Of a stretch of DNA of 64,000 nucleotides, positions 44,986 to 57,130 are shown one piece after another (position 1 is the first letter of the stretch; every line of letters begins with the position of its first letter). Under the pieces are notes generated by a model that was not told where the DNA came from, did no database searches, and saw only the letters and a list, made by a program, of their open reading frames with translations. A program made the translations under genes and the position numbers. The DNA is from Miscanthus floridulus. Taxonomy: Eukaryota > Streptophyta > Magnoliopsida > Poales > Poaceae. The stretch lies in contig NC_089597.1 of the NCBI RefSeq assembly GCF_019320115.1, forward strand, positions 115,688,850 through 115,752,849, written 5' to 3'.

Positions 44986-47900
44986 TCATAGGCTTTCCCT
45001 TAAACCTATGCCGGCTACGTGTTCTCTGAACACGTTGGGTGGTAAGCCCTTTGTGAGCGGATCCGCGAGCATTTTCTCTGTACTTATATGCTCAAGATTT
45101 ATTATATGATCCCGAACTTTATCTTTCACAATATAGTACTTTATGTCAATGTGTTTGGCAGCACCACTTGACCTATTGTTGTGAGCGTACTGTACCGCTG
45201 GATTGTTATCACAATACAATCGTAGTGGTTCATTTATATCATCAATCACTTTCAATCCGGGTATGAATTTCTTCAGCCAGTTCACCTGCCCCGTTGCCTC
45301 ATAGCATGCTACAAACTCGGCATACATTGTCGAGGATGTAGTTACGGTTTGTTTGGAGCTTTTCCACGATATAGCCCCTCCTACGAGAGTAAATACATAT
45401 CCTGACGTGGATTTTCTTTCGTCTCCCGCATAATCAGAATCTGAATACCCCTCTATCTGCAGGGAATCAGATCTTCTATACGTAAGCATGAGGCCTTTCG
45501 TACCCTGCAAATAACGCAGGACTTTCTTCACTAATTTCCAATGTTCAATTTATGGATTCTTTTGATATCTGCCAAGTAACCCGGTAACAAAAGCTAAGTC
45601 AGGGCGTGTACACACTTGAGCATATTGTAAACTTCCAACAGCTGAAGCATACGGTACCGCTTTCATTCGGTCAATTTCATATTGGTTCTTGGGACACTGA
45701 TGTTCCCCAAATCTATCGCCCTTGACTATAGGAGCAGGTGAAGGACTGCACGCATGCATACTAAATTTCTTCAGGACCTTTTCTATGTATGTCTTTTGCG
45801 ATAATCCTAGAACCCCTTTTCTGCTGTCTCGGTGAATCTTTATTCCTAAAACGAACGAGGCCTCACCGAGATCTTTCATATCAAAGTTCAAGGACAAGAA
45901 TTTCTTCGTTTCCATTAGTAGATTGATATCACTGCTAGCAAGCAAGATATTATCCACATACAAAATTAGAAATATGTACTTTCTATTCCTGAACTTTGCA
46001 TAAACGCAATTGTCCTCAACATTTTCTTCAAACCCAAAAACTTTTATCGTTCTATCAAACTTCAAATACCACTGTCTTGAAGCTTGCTTCAATCCATAAA
46101 TTGATTTCTTTAGGCGGCATCCCATATTTTCCTTTCCTTTTACGACAAAACCTTTCGGTTGTGCCATATAAACATTTTCTTCCAAATCCCCATTTAGGAA
46201 AGCCGTCTTTACATCCATTTGATGTAACTCCAAGTCATAGTGGGCTACAAGTGCCATTATAATTCTGAAGGAATCTTTACATGAGACTGGAGAAAATGTC
46301 TCATTGTAATCAATCCCTTCTTTTTGCGTGAAGCCTTTCGCCACGAGTCGCGCTTTAAATCTTTCTATATTTCCTTGGGAGTCATATTTTGTTTTGTAGA
46401 CCCATTTACAGCCTACTGTTTTGCCTCCTTTAGGAATATTTTCTAAGTCCCAAACTTTATTGGTACTCATTGATTTCAATTCGTCTTCCATGGCCTTAAG
46501 CCACTTTGATGAGTGGTCGCTTCTCATGGCTTCTTCAAATGAGATGGGATCATCCCCCATCTGACATTCTTCAGTTTCATAAACTTCATAGTCATCAGTA
46601 ATAGCTGATCTTCTTATTCTTTGAGACCTTCTAGGTGCCTCCGGCACTTGTTCCACATTGGGCTGTTGTAGTTCTTCTTCATGTGCAACATTTGGTTCTA
46701 TAGTTTCCTCAAGGATAGGTTCCTCAAGGACAGGTTCCTCATGTTCATTCATTGTCGCCACGGGAGAACTTGCAACAGGTGTTGGCACTACAGTGTCCTG
46801 CACTGTCGGTGCAACAGCAGCAGGTAGCATGAAGAATGGTTCTTCAACCATCGGAGTGGGTACATGTACCCGCTTCTCCTGTAGGCTGATTTCTCGTGCT
46901 ACCACGCTCCCCCTGATCATGTTATCCTCCAAGAACACAGTGTGTCTTGTTTCTACAATCTTCGTATATCTGTCAGGACAAAAGAAGCGATATCCTTTTG
47001 ATCTTTCTAGATAGCCAATAAAATGGCAGCTGACTGTCTTGGAGTCTAACTTTCCTATGTTCGGGTTAAACACTTTTGCCTCAGCTGGACAGCCCCACAC
47101 ACGCAAATGGTTAAGTGAGGGTTCCCTTCCTGTCCATAATTCATACGGTGTTTTAGGCACCGATTTACTTGGTACTCGATTAAGTATGTGAATGGCGGTT
47201 TTCAGTGCCTCCATCCATAAACTAATCGGTAATGTGGAGTAACTCATCATGCTTCTTACCATGTCCATTAAGGTACGGTTACGTCTTTCAGCCACTCCAT
47301 TCTGCTGAGGCTCCCTCGGTGTGGAGTACTGAGCAACTATGCCATTTTCCTGTAGGAACCTTGCAAATGGTCCAGGAATTTGGCCATATGGGGTATGTCG
47401 CCCATAGTACTCTCCACCTCGGTCTGATCGTACTATCTTTATTTTCTTATTGTGCTGGTTTTCAACTTCAGCTTTAAATATTTTGAATTTATCCAATGCT
47501 TCCGATCTTTCTTTAATTGGATAAATATTGCCATAACGAGAGTAGTCGTCTGTGAATGTTATAAACGAGTCATAACCATCCACACTTTTCACAGGAAAAG
47601 GACCACATATATCTGTGTGGATTATTTCTAAAATTCCTGTGCTTCGTTTGACATCTTTCTTAATTTTCTTGACATACTTTCCTTTGATGCAATCAATACA
47701 TTGCTCTAAATCTAAAAATTCTAAGTGCGGGAGAATTGATTCCTTAACCAATCGTTCCATTCTCCCCCTCGAAATATGGCCCAAGTGACAATGCCATAAT
47801 TTCGAAGAGACAGTATCAATTCTCTTCCGCTTCTTAGTTACATCCGTAGATGGGGAATCATTCACATTCTCATCACATACATTGTTCGCATTCTCAGCAA

Positions 47901-49225
47901 GAGATAATAAATAAAGCTTGTCTTATCGGAAGGCAAGACCAACACATTTATTATTAACCAGTATCTTACACTTGCCATCACCAAAATGGCAATCAATTCC
48001 ATCATCATCAAGTTTCGAAACACTTATCAAATTTCTACGCAAGGAGGGAACATAAAGTACTTCTTTAAGTCTAAGTACAAAACCATTATTCAATTCTAAA
48101 GAAAAATCTCCAATGGCTTCAACATTGGCTTGCAGTCCATTTGCAACTGTAATCGTTCTTTCTCCTCTTTGCAAGGTTCTCGTCCCACTTAACCCCTGTA
48201 AAGAATTTGCAACATGAGTAGTTGCTCCTGAATCAACCCACCAAGTGGATTTATCATAACATAAATACAGAGATTCATCTACAAATGTAATAAATTCATC
48301 ACCTTTCTTTAGCAGAGATTTCAGGAAGTCTGGACAATCTCTCTTGTAGTGTCCCTTCTTGAAGCAGTGCTTGCACTGATCTTTTTCAGCTCCACCATAC
48401 TGCTGATTCTCAGAATCCCGGGGTTTCTTTCCCTATGAACTGGAGGAAGAGAACTTATCCCACTTAGGTTTCCCTTGTGGTTTAGAATTCTTGCCATTAA
48501 AGTTTTTTCTTTTGTTGTCCTTCACAAAATGAGCAGATTCACCTTGTGAGGACTTTATCCTCTCCTCTTCTTGAGCACACATTGCGATGAGTCTTTCTAT
48601 GCCCTATCTTTCAGGCTGCATATTATAGTTCACAATGAAGGTGTCATATTCTTTCGGCAAAGAAGCAAAAATCAAATAAATTAGGAAATCCTCCTCCTTC
48701 AAATTCATTTCTTTTAGCTTAGATGCCGTAGTGTTCATCTTCAAAATGTGCTCTCTTATGCTACCACCAGTGAATTTCTCATTCACAAGCTTCTTAATCA
48801 GTGAACTTGCTGTGGCCTTGGTAGACCCAGTAAACTGACTCTTGATTTTCTCAAGATATTCTTTAGCAGTAGCACATTCAGGGATTGAGCCCCTTATCTG
48901 TTCTTCTATGGTGGCTTTGGCTACCAACAGGCACTTGCGGTTGGAGAGTCCATTGCCTATGTTCAAGGTCATATTTCATTCTTATTTCAGCATGATCACG
49001 CTTTCGAGAAGCGAAATCAGCGTCAGATTCATTGTCACCTCTCACCGGGTCCTCTTTCTCAGTAGGGCACGGTGAGGTGATGGCAAAATCGACCTCTCCC
49101 AACGCAAGTTCCAATTCATATTTCTCCCGCCACACACGGTGATTGGTTCCGTTGAGTGTCGGGATGTTGGCAATGTTCACAATGCATTTGCCTCCTGAAA
49201 TCACACCAGAGTAAGTAAGAAACAT
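44986..49225 (-). pseudogene. Copia gag-pol, broken
   Basis: One long frame on the minus strand from ATG at 49225. gag (UBN2 type) contains NIPTLNGTN and a CCHC knuckle, C-x2-C-x4-H-x4-C, at 48334-48375. Protease follows with DSGATTH at 48214-48234. Integrase has its zinc motif (HCHLGH, CIDC) and DDE residues ([24 protein letters not shown]). Reverse transcriptase has [12 protein letters not shown] and, at 45949-45960, YVDN where YVDD is expected, so a catalytic Asp is lost. RNase H has DSDYAGD and SSTMYAEF. Breaks: stops at 48604 (TAG), 48433 (TAG), 47923 (TAA) and 45550 (TAA), and a one-base-type frameshift near 48945. The element lineage within Copia is not assigned. Confidence 0.92.
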
Positions 49226-50664
49226 TTATACATAAAATTCATGCTTTTAACTCAACGTTGGTCAAATTAAAACTTATAATTCATCCATGCAAAATATTTT
49301 ACATCACCGTTGGGCAGAAGTAAAATTAATGCACAATTTCTCATGGATCAAAAATTATAATATTTGTTATTGACAACGTTGGTCAGAAAATAACAATATC
49401 ATAATTGCATCAAAATTATCAGAAATTCATTTCTCTTAAAAATTAAACTATCCCGTTGGTTCAAATTTAATCAAAGAGAACAATAATTATCATGCACAGC
49501 GGAAACATTAATAATCTTTTCATGTTATTATTTTCCAGAAGCACTAAAAAATTCATTGTTTTCTGGGCAAAATATCATTGGATAAAATTTGCACAGAAAA
49601 TTGTATCAAAATCATTCAAATTCATCAAAATATGCATTCAAAATTGTTTCTGGAAAATAATAAGAAAAAAATTTCTTGTTCTTCTTTCATTTTTCAGCCC
49701 AGCGCGGCCCAAGACGCGCTGAACCGGCTCGGCCCGGCTTGCCTCGCGCGCACAGGCCGCACCCAGGCCGCAACCTGGGCCTGGGCCGGCAAAGCGCCGC
49801 GCGCGCCTCCTCCCACCTGGGCCGGCGAGTTGGCCCAGCGTATCGCGGCCGTTCGTGTCGATCCGACGGCCGAGCGGCTGTTTCGCGCTGATCAAAACGC
49901 CGCCGCGGCCGACGCCCTAGAAACCCTAGGCATTCGGCTCTTCCCCTCTCTCTCTCCTCGCTGCTTGCCTATTCTCAGCCGCAGCGGAGACGGTCACCGC
50001 TGAGCAGCCACGAGCGAGGAAAATTGGAGCGGGCTTTGGCGCCGTCGCTGGCCCCGTCGCCGGCGCGCGTGCTCCCCAACGGGTGAGCACGCCGCCGTCG
50101 AGCGGCCTAGCCGTGGCGCTTTCTTGGCCGAGCCCGGGCGCATCGGCTTGGTTTCTTCTCCAGCGCCGGCGAAAAAGCCGGTGCGCTTCTTCTTCTTCTT
50201 CCGCGCCGGTGGTAGTTTATCCCCGACGAACGGCGTGTTCTTTCTTTTCTCGTTCTTCCCCGTCCCCTTTCTTCCCCATTCCGACGCACGGGAATTAGGG
50301 TTAGGGTTTGGGAATGGGGTTTTTTACTGTGTTCTTTTGGCTTGTTCATCCGAATGGGATTAGGGTTAGGGTTTCAGTGTGCCGCCTCTTGTTCTTTTCC
50401 CCTTCCCCTTTCGGATTTGATTTCTTTCTTCTTTCTTTTCTTCTCACTCGTTCACCCGAAAAGGGGATCTAGGGTTAGGGTTTGGTTGAACCCGATTTCC
50501 CCGATCCGTGTTTACCTTTTGTGTGATTCGAGATCTAGATGGTAGGGTTCCTTTTCTTTCTTCTCGGATTGAACCGATTAGTGATGGGGTTAGGTCTTAG
50601 AGTTCGGTTTTTCTGTTTTCTTTCCCGATCTGCATCATATTGGTTTGATTTCTTGTCGAACCTT
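49226..50664 (-). other. Long leader of the Copia element
   Basis: The leader is 1.4 kb between primer-binding site and gag ATG. Nearest gag are four degenerate repeats around CGTTGG (about 49254, 49306, 49374 and 49452). The middle (49700-50230) is GC-rich. Next to the LTR are three telo-box repeats TTAGGGTTAGGGTTT or close variants (50295, 50360, 50470). No gene is supported; the open frame at 49578-50003 (+) has no resemblance to a protein. Confidence 0.6.
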
Positions 50665-50677
50665 GGCTCCGATGCCA
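50665..50677 (-). other. Primer-binding site, initiator-Met tRNA type
   Basis: On the minus strand it reads TGGCATCGGAGCC, two transitions from TGGTATCAGAGCC, the usual Copia site. It is one base from the 5' LTR. Confidence 0.8.
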
Positions 50678-50678
50678 T

Positions 50679-51162
50679 TGTTATATTTAGAGTTCTTAGG
50701 TATGTTCATCGGATCGGGATTCTTAGTATAGTAATAGATCATTTGGATTTTACAGAGAGAGATTGAGAGATAGGTGATAAGTGGCAAACCGTCAAACGCC
50801 GTAGTTGTTGAAGCTCCGGCCGGGGTTTCGTTGACGGACGCCATCTGCGCGCCGGCAGCGACGGTCGGTGGAGAGTGAGTCGGCGCTGTGGCGTCCTCGG
50901 CGGCGATGTGAACGTCGGGCGGCGTTGCCGGCGTCGGTGGCACTTCCCGTCGCTGGCAGCGCCCCTACTTTCGATCGGGTCTAGGGTTTAGGATGTCGGT
51001 GGGGTGACTGGCGGCGCGGTGAACCTCGTGTCGCGAGCCCCGGCCCCCACCTTCCTTTATAGCGCTGTGCGACGGGGGCCCACCAACCATGTAGGGTTGG
51101 GCGCCCCCGATCAGGGCGCGAGGACAAGGCCCAGTTAGGCTGGTGGGAGATTAATACTAACA
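50679..51162 (-). repeat. Copia 5' LTR (484 bp)
   Basis: The partner of 44275-44771. Its minus-strand start is TGTTAGTATTAAT at 51162. Confidence 0.95.
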
Positions 51163-51167
51163 CTTAC

Positions 51168-51734
51168 ACCCTCCGTTCCGTTTCAAATTTTAAGTTTATT
51201 TTGTTTTTATACATATTTTTTTTTAAAAAAAATGGAGAAAGTAAAACGCTGACCGAAAGGACGACATGGTAGCTTAGCTGATTAATCCGCAGACCGCTGG
51301 CTAGTATAAGATGATACGACTGCCACTAACAAATTTATGGGCACGAAAAGGATCGGAGGTGACAGCAACGTATACTAGTATATATTTATATTTTTATATG
51401 CAGGTAAAGTCTAAACCAGATGGTTTGGCCGGACTCGATCCAAAGGCGTACGTCCACATCTATCGGCCATCGCCTTCGTTCCTGGAGCTCTCTTGGATAT
51501 CAGTCAGCTTAACCATCTGGAAACGCCGCGTGCTACGACTCTGACACGTCATCCACTCGTGTATTCGTCGTCGTTATTATCTTGGATGTAGTAAAAATTA
51601 GTTCTAGCTTTAAACCTAGACAAGTTTTTTTTTTCACAGAAGAAGTAAATGTTTTTTATTCTAGAGTTTGTTTTATTTAATTATTTCCCGTGATGGCTCC
51701 TCCTTTAATTAATTTCAGGTGTCTCGTGTTTGTC
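51168..51734. other. Intergenic
   Basis: 51167-51245 begins ACCCTCCGTTCCGTTTCAAA like one end of a Stowaway MITE. The Copia element sits at this point. Nothing else is recognised. Confidence 0.35.
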
Positions 51735-52716
51735 TAGGGTAAAATATAATTTACACCCTCCAACTATCGCCAAAGTATAGATTTTAACCTCGAACTTCAA
51801 AACCGGATAACTTTGGTCCTCCAACTCTTGAAAAAGTTCAACTTTCATCCTTCTGGACGGTTTTGCGTTTGAACAGTACTTTTGATATTTCTAGGAGGCG
51901 CCGAAATTTTATATTATTTTTTAAGCATCTTAACGTCCTCAAATGAAAAAACTCAAAACTACACAGTTGTAGATCTCATTGAGAGCTACAACTTTGGTAT
52001 AAAAAGTATTTTCATTTAACTCCATACAAATAATATATTAGTGCTCTAATGCGGCAAGCGCTAGTTGACGATTATTATGGTGCTAAAATTTTATATTATT
52101 TTTTTGAGCATCTTATTGTCCTCAAATGAAAAAACTCAAAACTACAAAGTTGTAGATCTTATCGAGGTCTACAATTTACATATAAAAATTATTTTTGTCG
52201 TGTGATGAGACTCTAATTTCAAAAAATAGAAAACCCTTCAATACAATGACGGATGAAGATAATTTTTATATGTAAATTGTAGACCTCGATGAGATCTACA
52301 ACTTTGTAGTTTTGAGTTTTTTCATTTGAGGACAGTAAGATGCTCAAAAAAATAATATAAAATTTCAGTACCATAATAATCGCCAACTAGCGCTTGCCGT
52401 ATTAGAGCACTAATATATTATTTGTATGGAGTTAAATGAAAATACTTTTTATACCAAAGTTGTAGCTCTCAATGAGATCTACAACTTTGTAGTTTTGAGT
52501 TTTTTCATTTGAGAACGTTAAGATGCTTAAAAAATAATATAAAATTTCGGCGCCTCCTGAAAATATCAAAAGTACTGTTCATATGCAAAACCGCCCAGAA
52601 GGATGAAAGTTGAACTTTTTCAAGAGTTGGAGGACCAAAATTATCCGGTTTTGAAGTTCGAGGTTGAAATCTATACTTTGGCGATAGTTAGAGGGTGTAA
52701 ATTATACTTTACCCTA
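51735..52716. mobile_element. Long palindromic foldback element, about 980 bp
   Basis: Outer ends TAGGGTAAAATATAATTTAC and GTAAATTATACTTTACCCTA are inverted partners, with possible TA duplications. The left arm 51737-52187 pairs with the right arm 52263-52714 almost throughout, leaving a loop of about 75 bases. Inside each arm a unit of about 85-90 bp around CTCAAATGAAAAAACTCAAA occurs twice, so four related copies are present. No coding capacity. A transcript would fold into a 450-bp hairpin. Confidence 0.9.
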
Positions 52717-53630
52717 TATTTAATTTAATAAAGAATGGTAAGGGAAAACCACAATGGGACTAGAGATCTAGACATCTCTATTAGTATATGAATCTGTTTA
52801 CTTAGCATGTACATGATGTCATCACTAATTCACGGTTCATATCAGTGTTTTTAACACATCATATCCAATGAAAAGCATAAAAGTTCTAGTAGGACCCACA
52901 TGCCATCCCTTAAAATCATTGTCGTTCTTATAGATGGTCATGCTGACTCGCCACATAGGCAACCACGTGTCAATTAATGGCATTTGCTGCACCTGGAGTG
53001 GCATAATTAACAGGTTTAGGGATTTAGATATGCAAATCAATAATTTTGGGACTTAGATGACATACCAAAATAAGTTAGGGATTAATAGTGAACAAAATTT
53101 ACTCATGCTGTTTGGAGAGCAATAGTTCTAAAAAAAGAATTGATAAATTAATGAGTTTTCCAAGTGACTAAAAAAGTTGAGAGTATATTTATTGGGTTCC
53201 TCCAATAGTTTTTCAAATCTCGCTCCTAAAATATAGAAAATAATTTTACATTAGGAATCCTGAATTACTTCTAAATCACTACAGTCACTTTTATACTTTC
53301 TTTGTCTATTGCAAAGATGGCAACGGGCAATATCCACGCGGATAGTGGCTTCGCACGCCCGTGCCCACGAGCAAAACCTCGTGCCCGCACCCGTGCCCGC
53401 CACCCGCCACGGGCAGCAACCTGTGCCCGTGCCCCCTGTCCGCGGGCAAGGCTCGCCCGCGGGCACGCCTGTGTGCCAGCCGGCAGGTCAACGAGGAGGG
53501 CGGCCATCCGGGGCAATGGACAAGGACGATGGCCAGCCGGGGCGAGCGACGAGGAAGGCCGGCGGAGCGACGAGGGCGTGCGACGAGGAAGGCGGCTCGC
53601 GGCTGGCCGGGGCACCGAGGGCGAGCGACC
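52717..53630. other. Intergenic; GC-rich tract at 53330-53620
   Basis: No gene is supported. GATGGCAACGGGC at about 53316 resembles the hAT-like end near 42951, followed by repeats of CGTGCCCG. GC-rich frames at 53250-53660 lie on both strands without resemblance to a protein. Confidence 0.4.
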
Positions 53631-54054
53631 CTTAGCCCTTTTTTTGAAAGTTTCTCATAAATAGACCCCTAGAGGAAAGATTTCAGAAAATAGACCCTTA
53701 GCTCGGCGCCATTGATCTTGACGCCGAGCTCGACACCGTAGATCTTGGCACCGAGCTCGGCGCCAGCCATTTAACCCCAGCCTAACCTTTCTGCCCGAGC
53801 GTTCTTCCTCTTCTTTCCCCTCCCTGTCGGGTTTTTTTCTCTCCGCACTTCACCCTACCTAACGAATCGGCACATTGGACCTTAGAAACTTTGATTTTAT
53901 CCATAGATCTTCGAGAGCACGGTATCCTCGCTCCCCTCCTAGTTTTTTTTCGCATCGATTCGGTATATATTAGTCGGATTTTTGAACGTAATAATCGTCA
54001 TCACTTAGGGTTTCATTCTATCCCTCAATATATGTATTATACAACCGTAGGATA

Positions 54055-56111
54055 ATGCCAAAGCGTAGAAAAGCTAGCAAACCTAGGCGCATGTAGTTAT
54101 GTTATGGGTTCATTGTTGTGCATCAAATGGAAAACCCTAGGTTTAGGGTTTAATGGTAACTGCTTTCGGTTCTTAGAAAGAAATTGGTTGTATTGTAGTT
54201 ATTGTTCTCATTGACATTTATTTGTGATGTTTTGATTTATATTTGTTAAATTACGTCTGTTTTGTTAGATGCAAGAAATGTTTTGGGAGGAGTTTTGGCG
54301 AAAATGGGGTCGTCCTCGAGAATTATACCCCGACGCGTCTAGCAAAGATGCCCCCATCCCTTCTGACCTCCTTGTCCCTAACTGTGACTGTAGTTTTCTG
54401 ACCCATGTTTTTTAATCGAAACATCCGGACACAGCGACACGTTGCTTGTACACATGCAGTCGTTTTAATGTAAGAAATTATTTCCACTATTGTTTTTCTT
54501 TATTTGTGTAAGTATGGTACTAATATTTTGTTGGAATCTCATTGTGTAGGACCATGAGAGGTGCTTTTTCTTTTAGTGGATCAACGGTGCAGACAAGTTT
54601 GATCCTAGGTACCTCCTTTTTGACGATTGGTTTAGAGGGAGACATCCACGTGAGCACTTCAAGCAGTGGGTTCCACCCCCCTAACCCTCCGCTAATGATG
54701 GCTAAGGAGAAGCACCTAGTCATAGTTAGACGACTCGAGGAACCTCCTCTGTGTGATTGTGGAGATCGAGCTATGATAAACTCTGAGAATACGTTGGAGT
54801 TTGTGTGTCCAAACAAGCATGAAGTAAGTGCAAAGTGTATGTGTTGAAATGTTGAGCTATATGTCTTCATGTACTAATGTCTACTTATTTAGGTGTTTTC
54901 AATGGTGAAGTGTCGTTTCAAGGAGTGGTTGTATGGTCCTAAGAACCAATGGCCGGAAGAACCGCAAAAGGTTAAGGAAAAGAAGAAAGAAAGGGTAATT
55001 TACAAAGCACCTCCTGTCATGTGTGAATGTGGTGTTAAATCCAACTATGGTATAGTCCCTTCGGAGCTTGGAATAGGCCATTATTACGGCCATATGGTTG
55101 AGTATGATGAGATTGGTTATTTTTGTGGTAAACATGAAATCGTATTTTGTTTCTTTTGCTAAGACATATATGATATAATTTTTTGTTTGAACATAGCACT
55201 GGGAAATGCAGGTGGGAATGTTATGATGGTCAGGCTAAGTTCTTAGATGAACTGAAGAAGAGGCAAGTAATTGCACGGAAGAGGAGATATGGACCTGACT
55301 ACGTCAACCTATTTGTTAAACATCACAAAGAAAAGATGTGTGAGTTTGCTAGACAACGCGATATTTATAACCTAATCAATGTTGAGCTTAACAAATGGGG
55401 AGTGGAGAGATGGATGATGTTAGATGAGGAGAGGGCAAGGAAAGAGGTAAGGGAGGAGACAAGAGTATAGATGCAGGTCTTGAACGAGCATGTTGTTGCA
55501 TTATGTGCCGGTGAGTGCTTGAAAGCATTTTTTTCATTGCCTGATTTTAAATGTAATATAATCGCTTTGCTAATAAATTGCATTTCATACATGAAGAGAT
55601 TGGTTGCAGCGAGGAACATGCCGTAGAGCTGGCTCGTGCAAGGTATGAGGAGAAGAAGTTAGATGAGCATAGATCACGAGTTGGTCGCACCGCTCAATCA
55701 CCGATTGTGTTGTCTGATGAGGGGGACAAGGATGAGGACGACACTAGCAGACTGAGTGAGCTCATTGCTCTAGCAGAGGTGGGCTTGTAGGCACAAGAGG
55801 CTGAGGACAATACTAGCAGACTGAGCGAGCTCATCGCTCTAGCAGAGGTAGGGTTGCAGGCGGAGGAGGCTGAGGAAGATACTGACAGACTGAGTGAGCT
55901 CATCGGTCTAGCAGAGGTGGGCTTATAGGAGGAGGAGGATGACGACGCGTTCTTCACTCAGGCCGCAGCGGCCACAGATGAAGCGGAGGCCACTTACTAT
56001 AGGCGACAGGCAGGTCAGAGCAACATAGGTGAGCCTAGCCACAACAACAGGGTTGTAGCAGAGGACGGGTACTCGGATGATGAGTTGCTTACTCAGTATG
56101 TTTTAGACTAA
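54055..56111 (+). pseudogene. MULE-2 Cys-rich GRF-like gene, broken
   Basis: The first ATG (54055, MPKRRKASK) matches the start of the MULE-1 + gene. A segment at about 54335-54600 with CDCSFL, CLYTCSRF and RCFFF then WINGADKFDPRYLLF resembles a GRF-type zinc finger. Further exons hold CDCGDR and CPNKHE (54755-54822), CECGVKSNYG, and a charged region to 55470, with GT-AG introns such as GTAAGT after KHE. A 69-bp unit (core RLSELIALAEVGL) repeats three times near the C terminus. Stops in frame (after THVF, in RCFFF, at 55788 and 55926) and an extra C in a C-run near 54683 break it. Function unknown. Confidence 0.6.
55740..55946 (+). repeat. 69-bp coding tandem repeat, three copies
   Basis: Units start at 55740, 55809 and 55878. 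Each encodes a 23-residue helix-like segment (TSRLSELIALAEVGL). The period is a multiple of three, so copy number can change without a frameshift. Two units carry a TAG where the other has CAG. Confidence 0.9.
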
Positions 56112-56464
56112 GGATTTGGAAGTGCATTTGCCCCTATGTCTAATGTCGGCACGTACTTCTAGTATTATTATGTTGTTTAATGTTGCATAGTATTGAACTT
56201 TTCATTATGTGGTTGTTGTCATTATTTATGGTCTCAATATTCTGCTTAATGTTACAGACATATTGAAATGTGAACATGTGCTGCAAATAAAACCTAACGA
56301 CGTACGGCATTATATAATTCAACACACGAAACACATGAAATGACATGTGAGAACATGTACTGAACCTGGGTACAGAGTTTCCTTCGACTAAACCTAACAT
56401 GCCTTAGGTAATTAAACCAAACAACAAACACATAGATGTGACATGTGAATAAGATAGAGTCATC

Positions 56465-57130
56465 CTAGTAATGTGGCCACATAGCAAATTGTGTTGCACC
56501 TTCTCTATAGTAGCCTCCCATTGTTGTTGTTGGTGGCGGGGGTGACGGGGGAGGCCCCTTGTTCTTGTGGTTAGGGCAGGTGCAATATGAATCATTGCAG
56601 AGTGCCTCATGTGAATCGATATCATTGTTGTTGTCGTCCTATCCGTCGTCCTTGTAACCACTGCTAACTTCCCTTTTTAGATCGAAGATACAGTCCTATA
56701 GATAGTAGATGTACTCTGCATATGGATAAATAGGTCGAGGATTGACCCACCTAGTGAACCCAAAATTTTCTTCAGCCAAGGAAGACTACAATAAGTATGT
56801 CATGTAAGTTATATAGAAGAGAAACATATTGAAGAAACAAATAGTAATATCAATTACCCATGCTCGCGGGTATTTGAAGAAATGACAACCTCCATCTATT
56901 CCCTCGGTGAACATCTGCACTGAGCAGTCCTCACCATGCATGCATTTTGGCCACTCTTCTTTCCTTTCATCGTATCCTCTATGTGGTGCCTCTTTGGTGA
57001 CATCACTTTTGCTCTCAACTAGGAACCTCTCATAAAGAGCTTCCTCAAAGAAATCGAGACCAAGAGGACCCTCCCACCTAATGGTAGTTCCCTTCCCCTT
57101 TCCTCTCTCTCTGGACGACCCTCTAGACAT
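56465..57130 (-). pseudogene. MULE accessory gene B in MULE-2
   Basis: Exons 56858-57130 (91 codons, intact) and 56465-56785 join in phase 0 via a GTAATT donor and TGTAG acceptor. Exon 1 begins MSRGSSRER and contains WPKCMHGEDC and HFFKYPRAW, resembling a GRF-like zinc finger. Exon 2 contains CNDSYCTCPNH and a Pro-rich run and ends AMWPHY. Two TAG codons interrupt exon 2. It is the better-preserved copy of 11944-12568. Function unknown. Confidence 0.65.

Larger units (their letters stand above)
44275..51162 (-). mobile_element. Complete Ty1/Copia retrotransposon, disabled
   Basis: 6,888 bp, coding on the minus strand. TGTTA...TAACA LTRs (44275-44771 and 50679-51162) are flanked by a perfect 5-bp duplication CTTAC (44270-44274 and 51163-51167). 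The primer-binding site, polypurine tract, gag, protease, integrase, reverse transcriptase and RNase H are all present in Copia order. The LTRs differ by eight transitions, no transversion, and one 13-bp indel, about 1.7 percent, so insertion is recent in evolutionary terms. Several stops, a frameshift and a changed reverse transcriptase motif make it non-autonomous. Confidence 0.95.

Noticed and set aside
49578..50003. 141-codon + strand frame in the Copia leader
   Set aside because: It is antisense to the element and low in protein-like features; the DNA is leader sequence.
50295..50483. Telomere remnant
   Set aside because: Only two repeats per cluster in a promoter-like context within a retrotransposon leader; better read as telo-box motifs.
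51168..51245. Complete Stowaway MITE beside the Copia element
   Set aside because: Only one end is recognisable; no matching right end was found.
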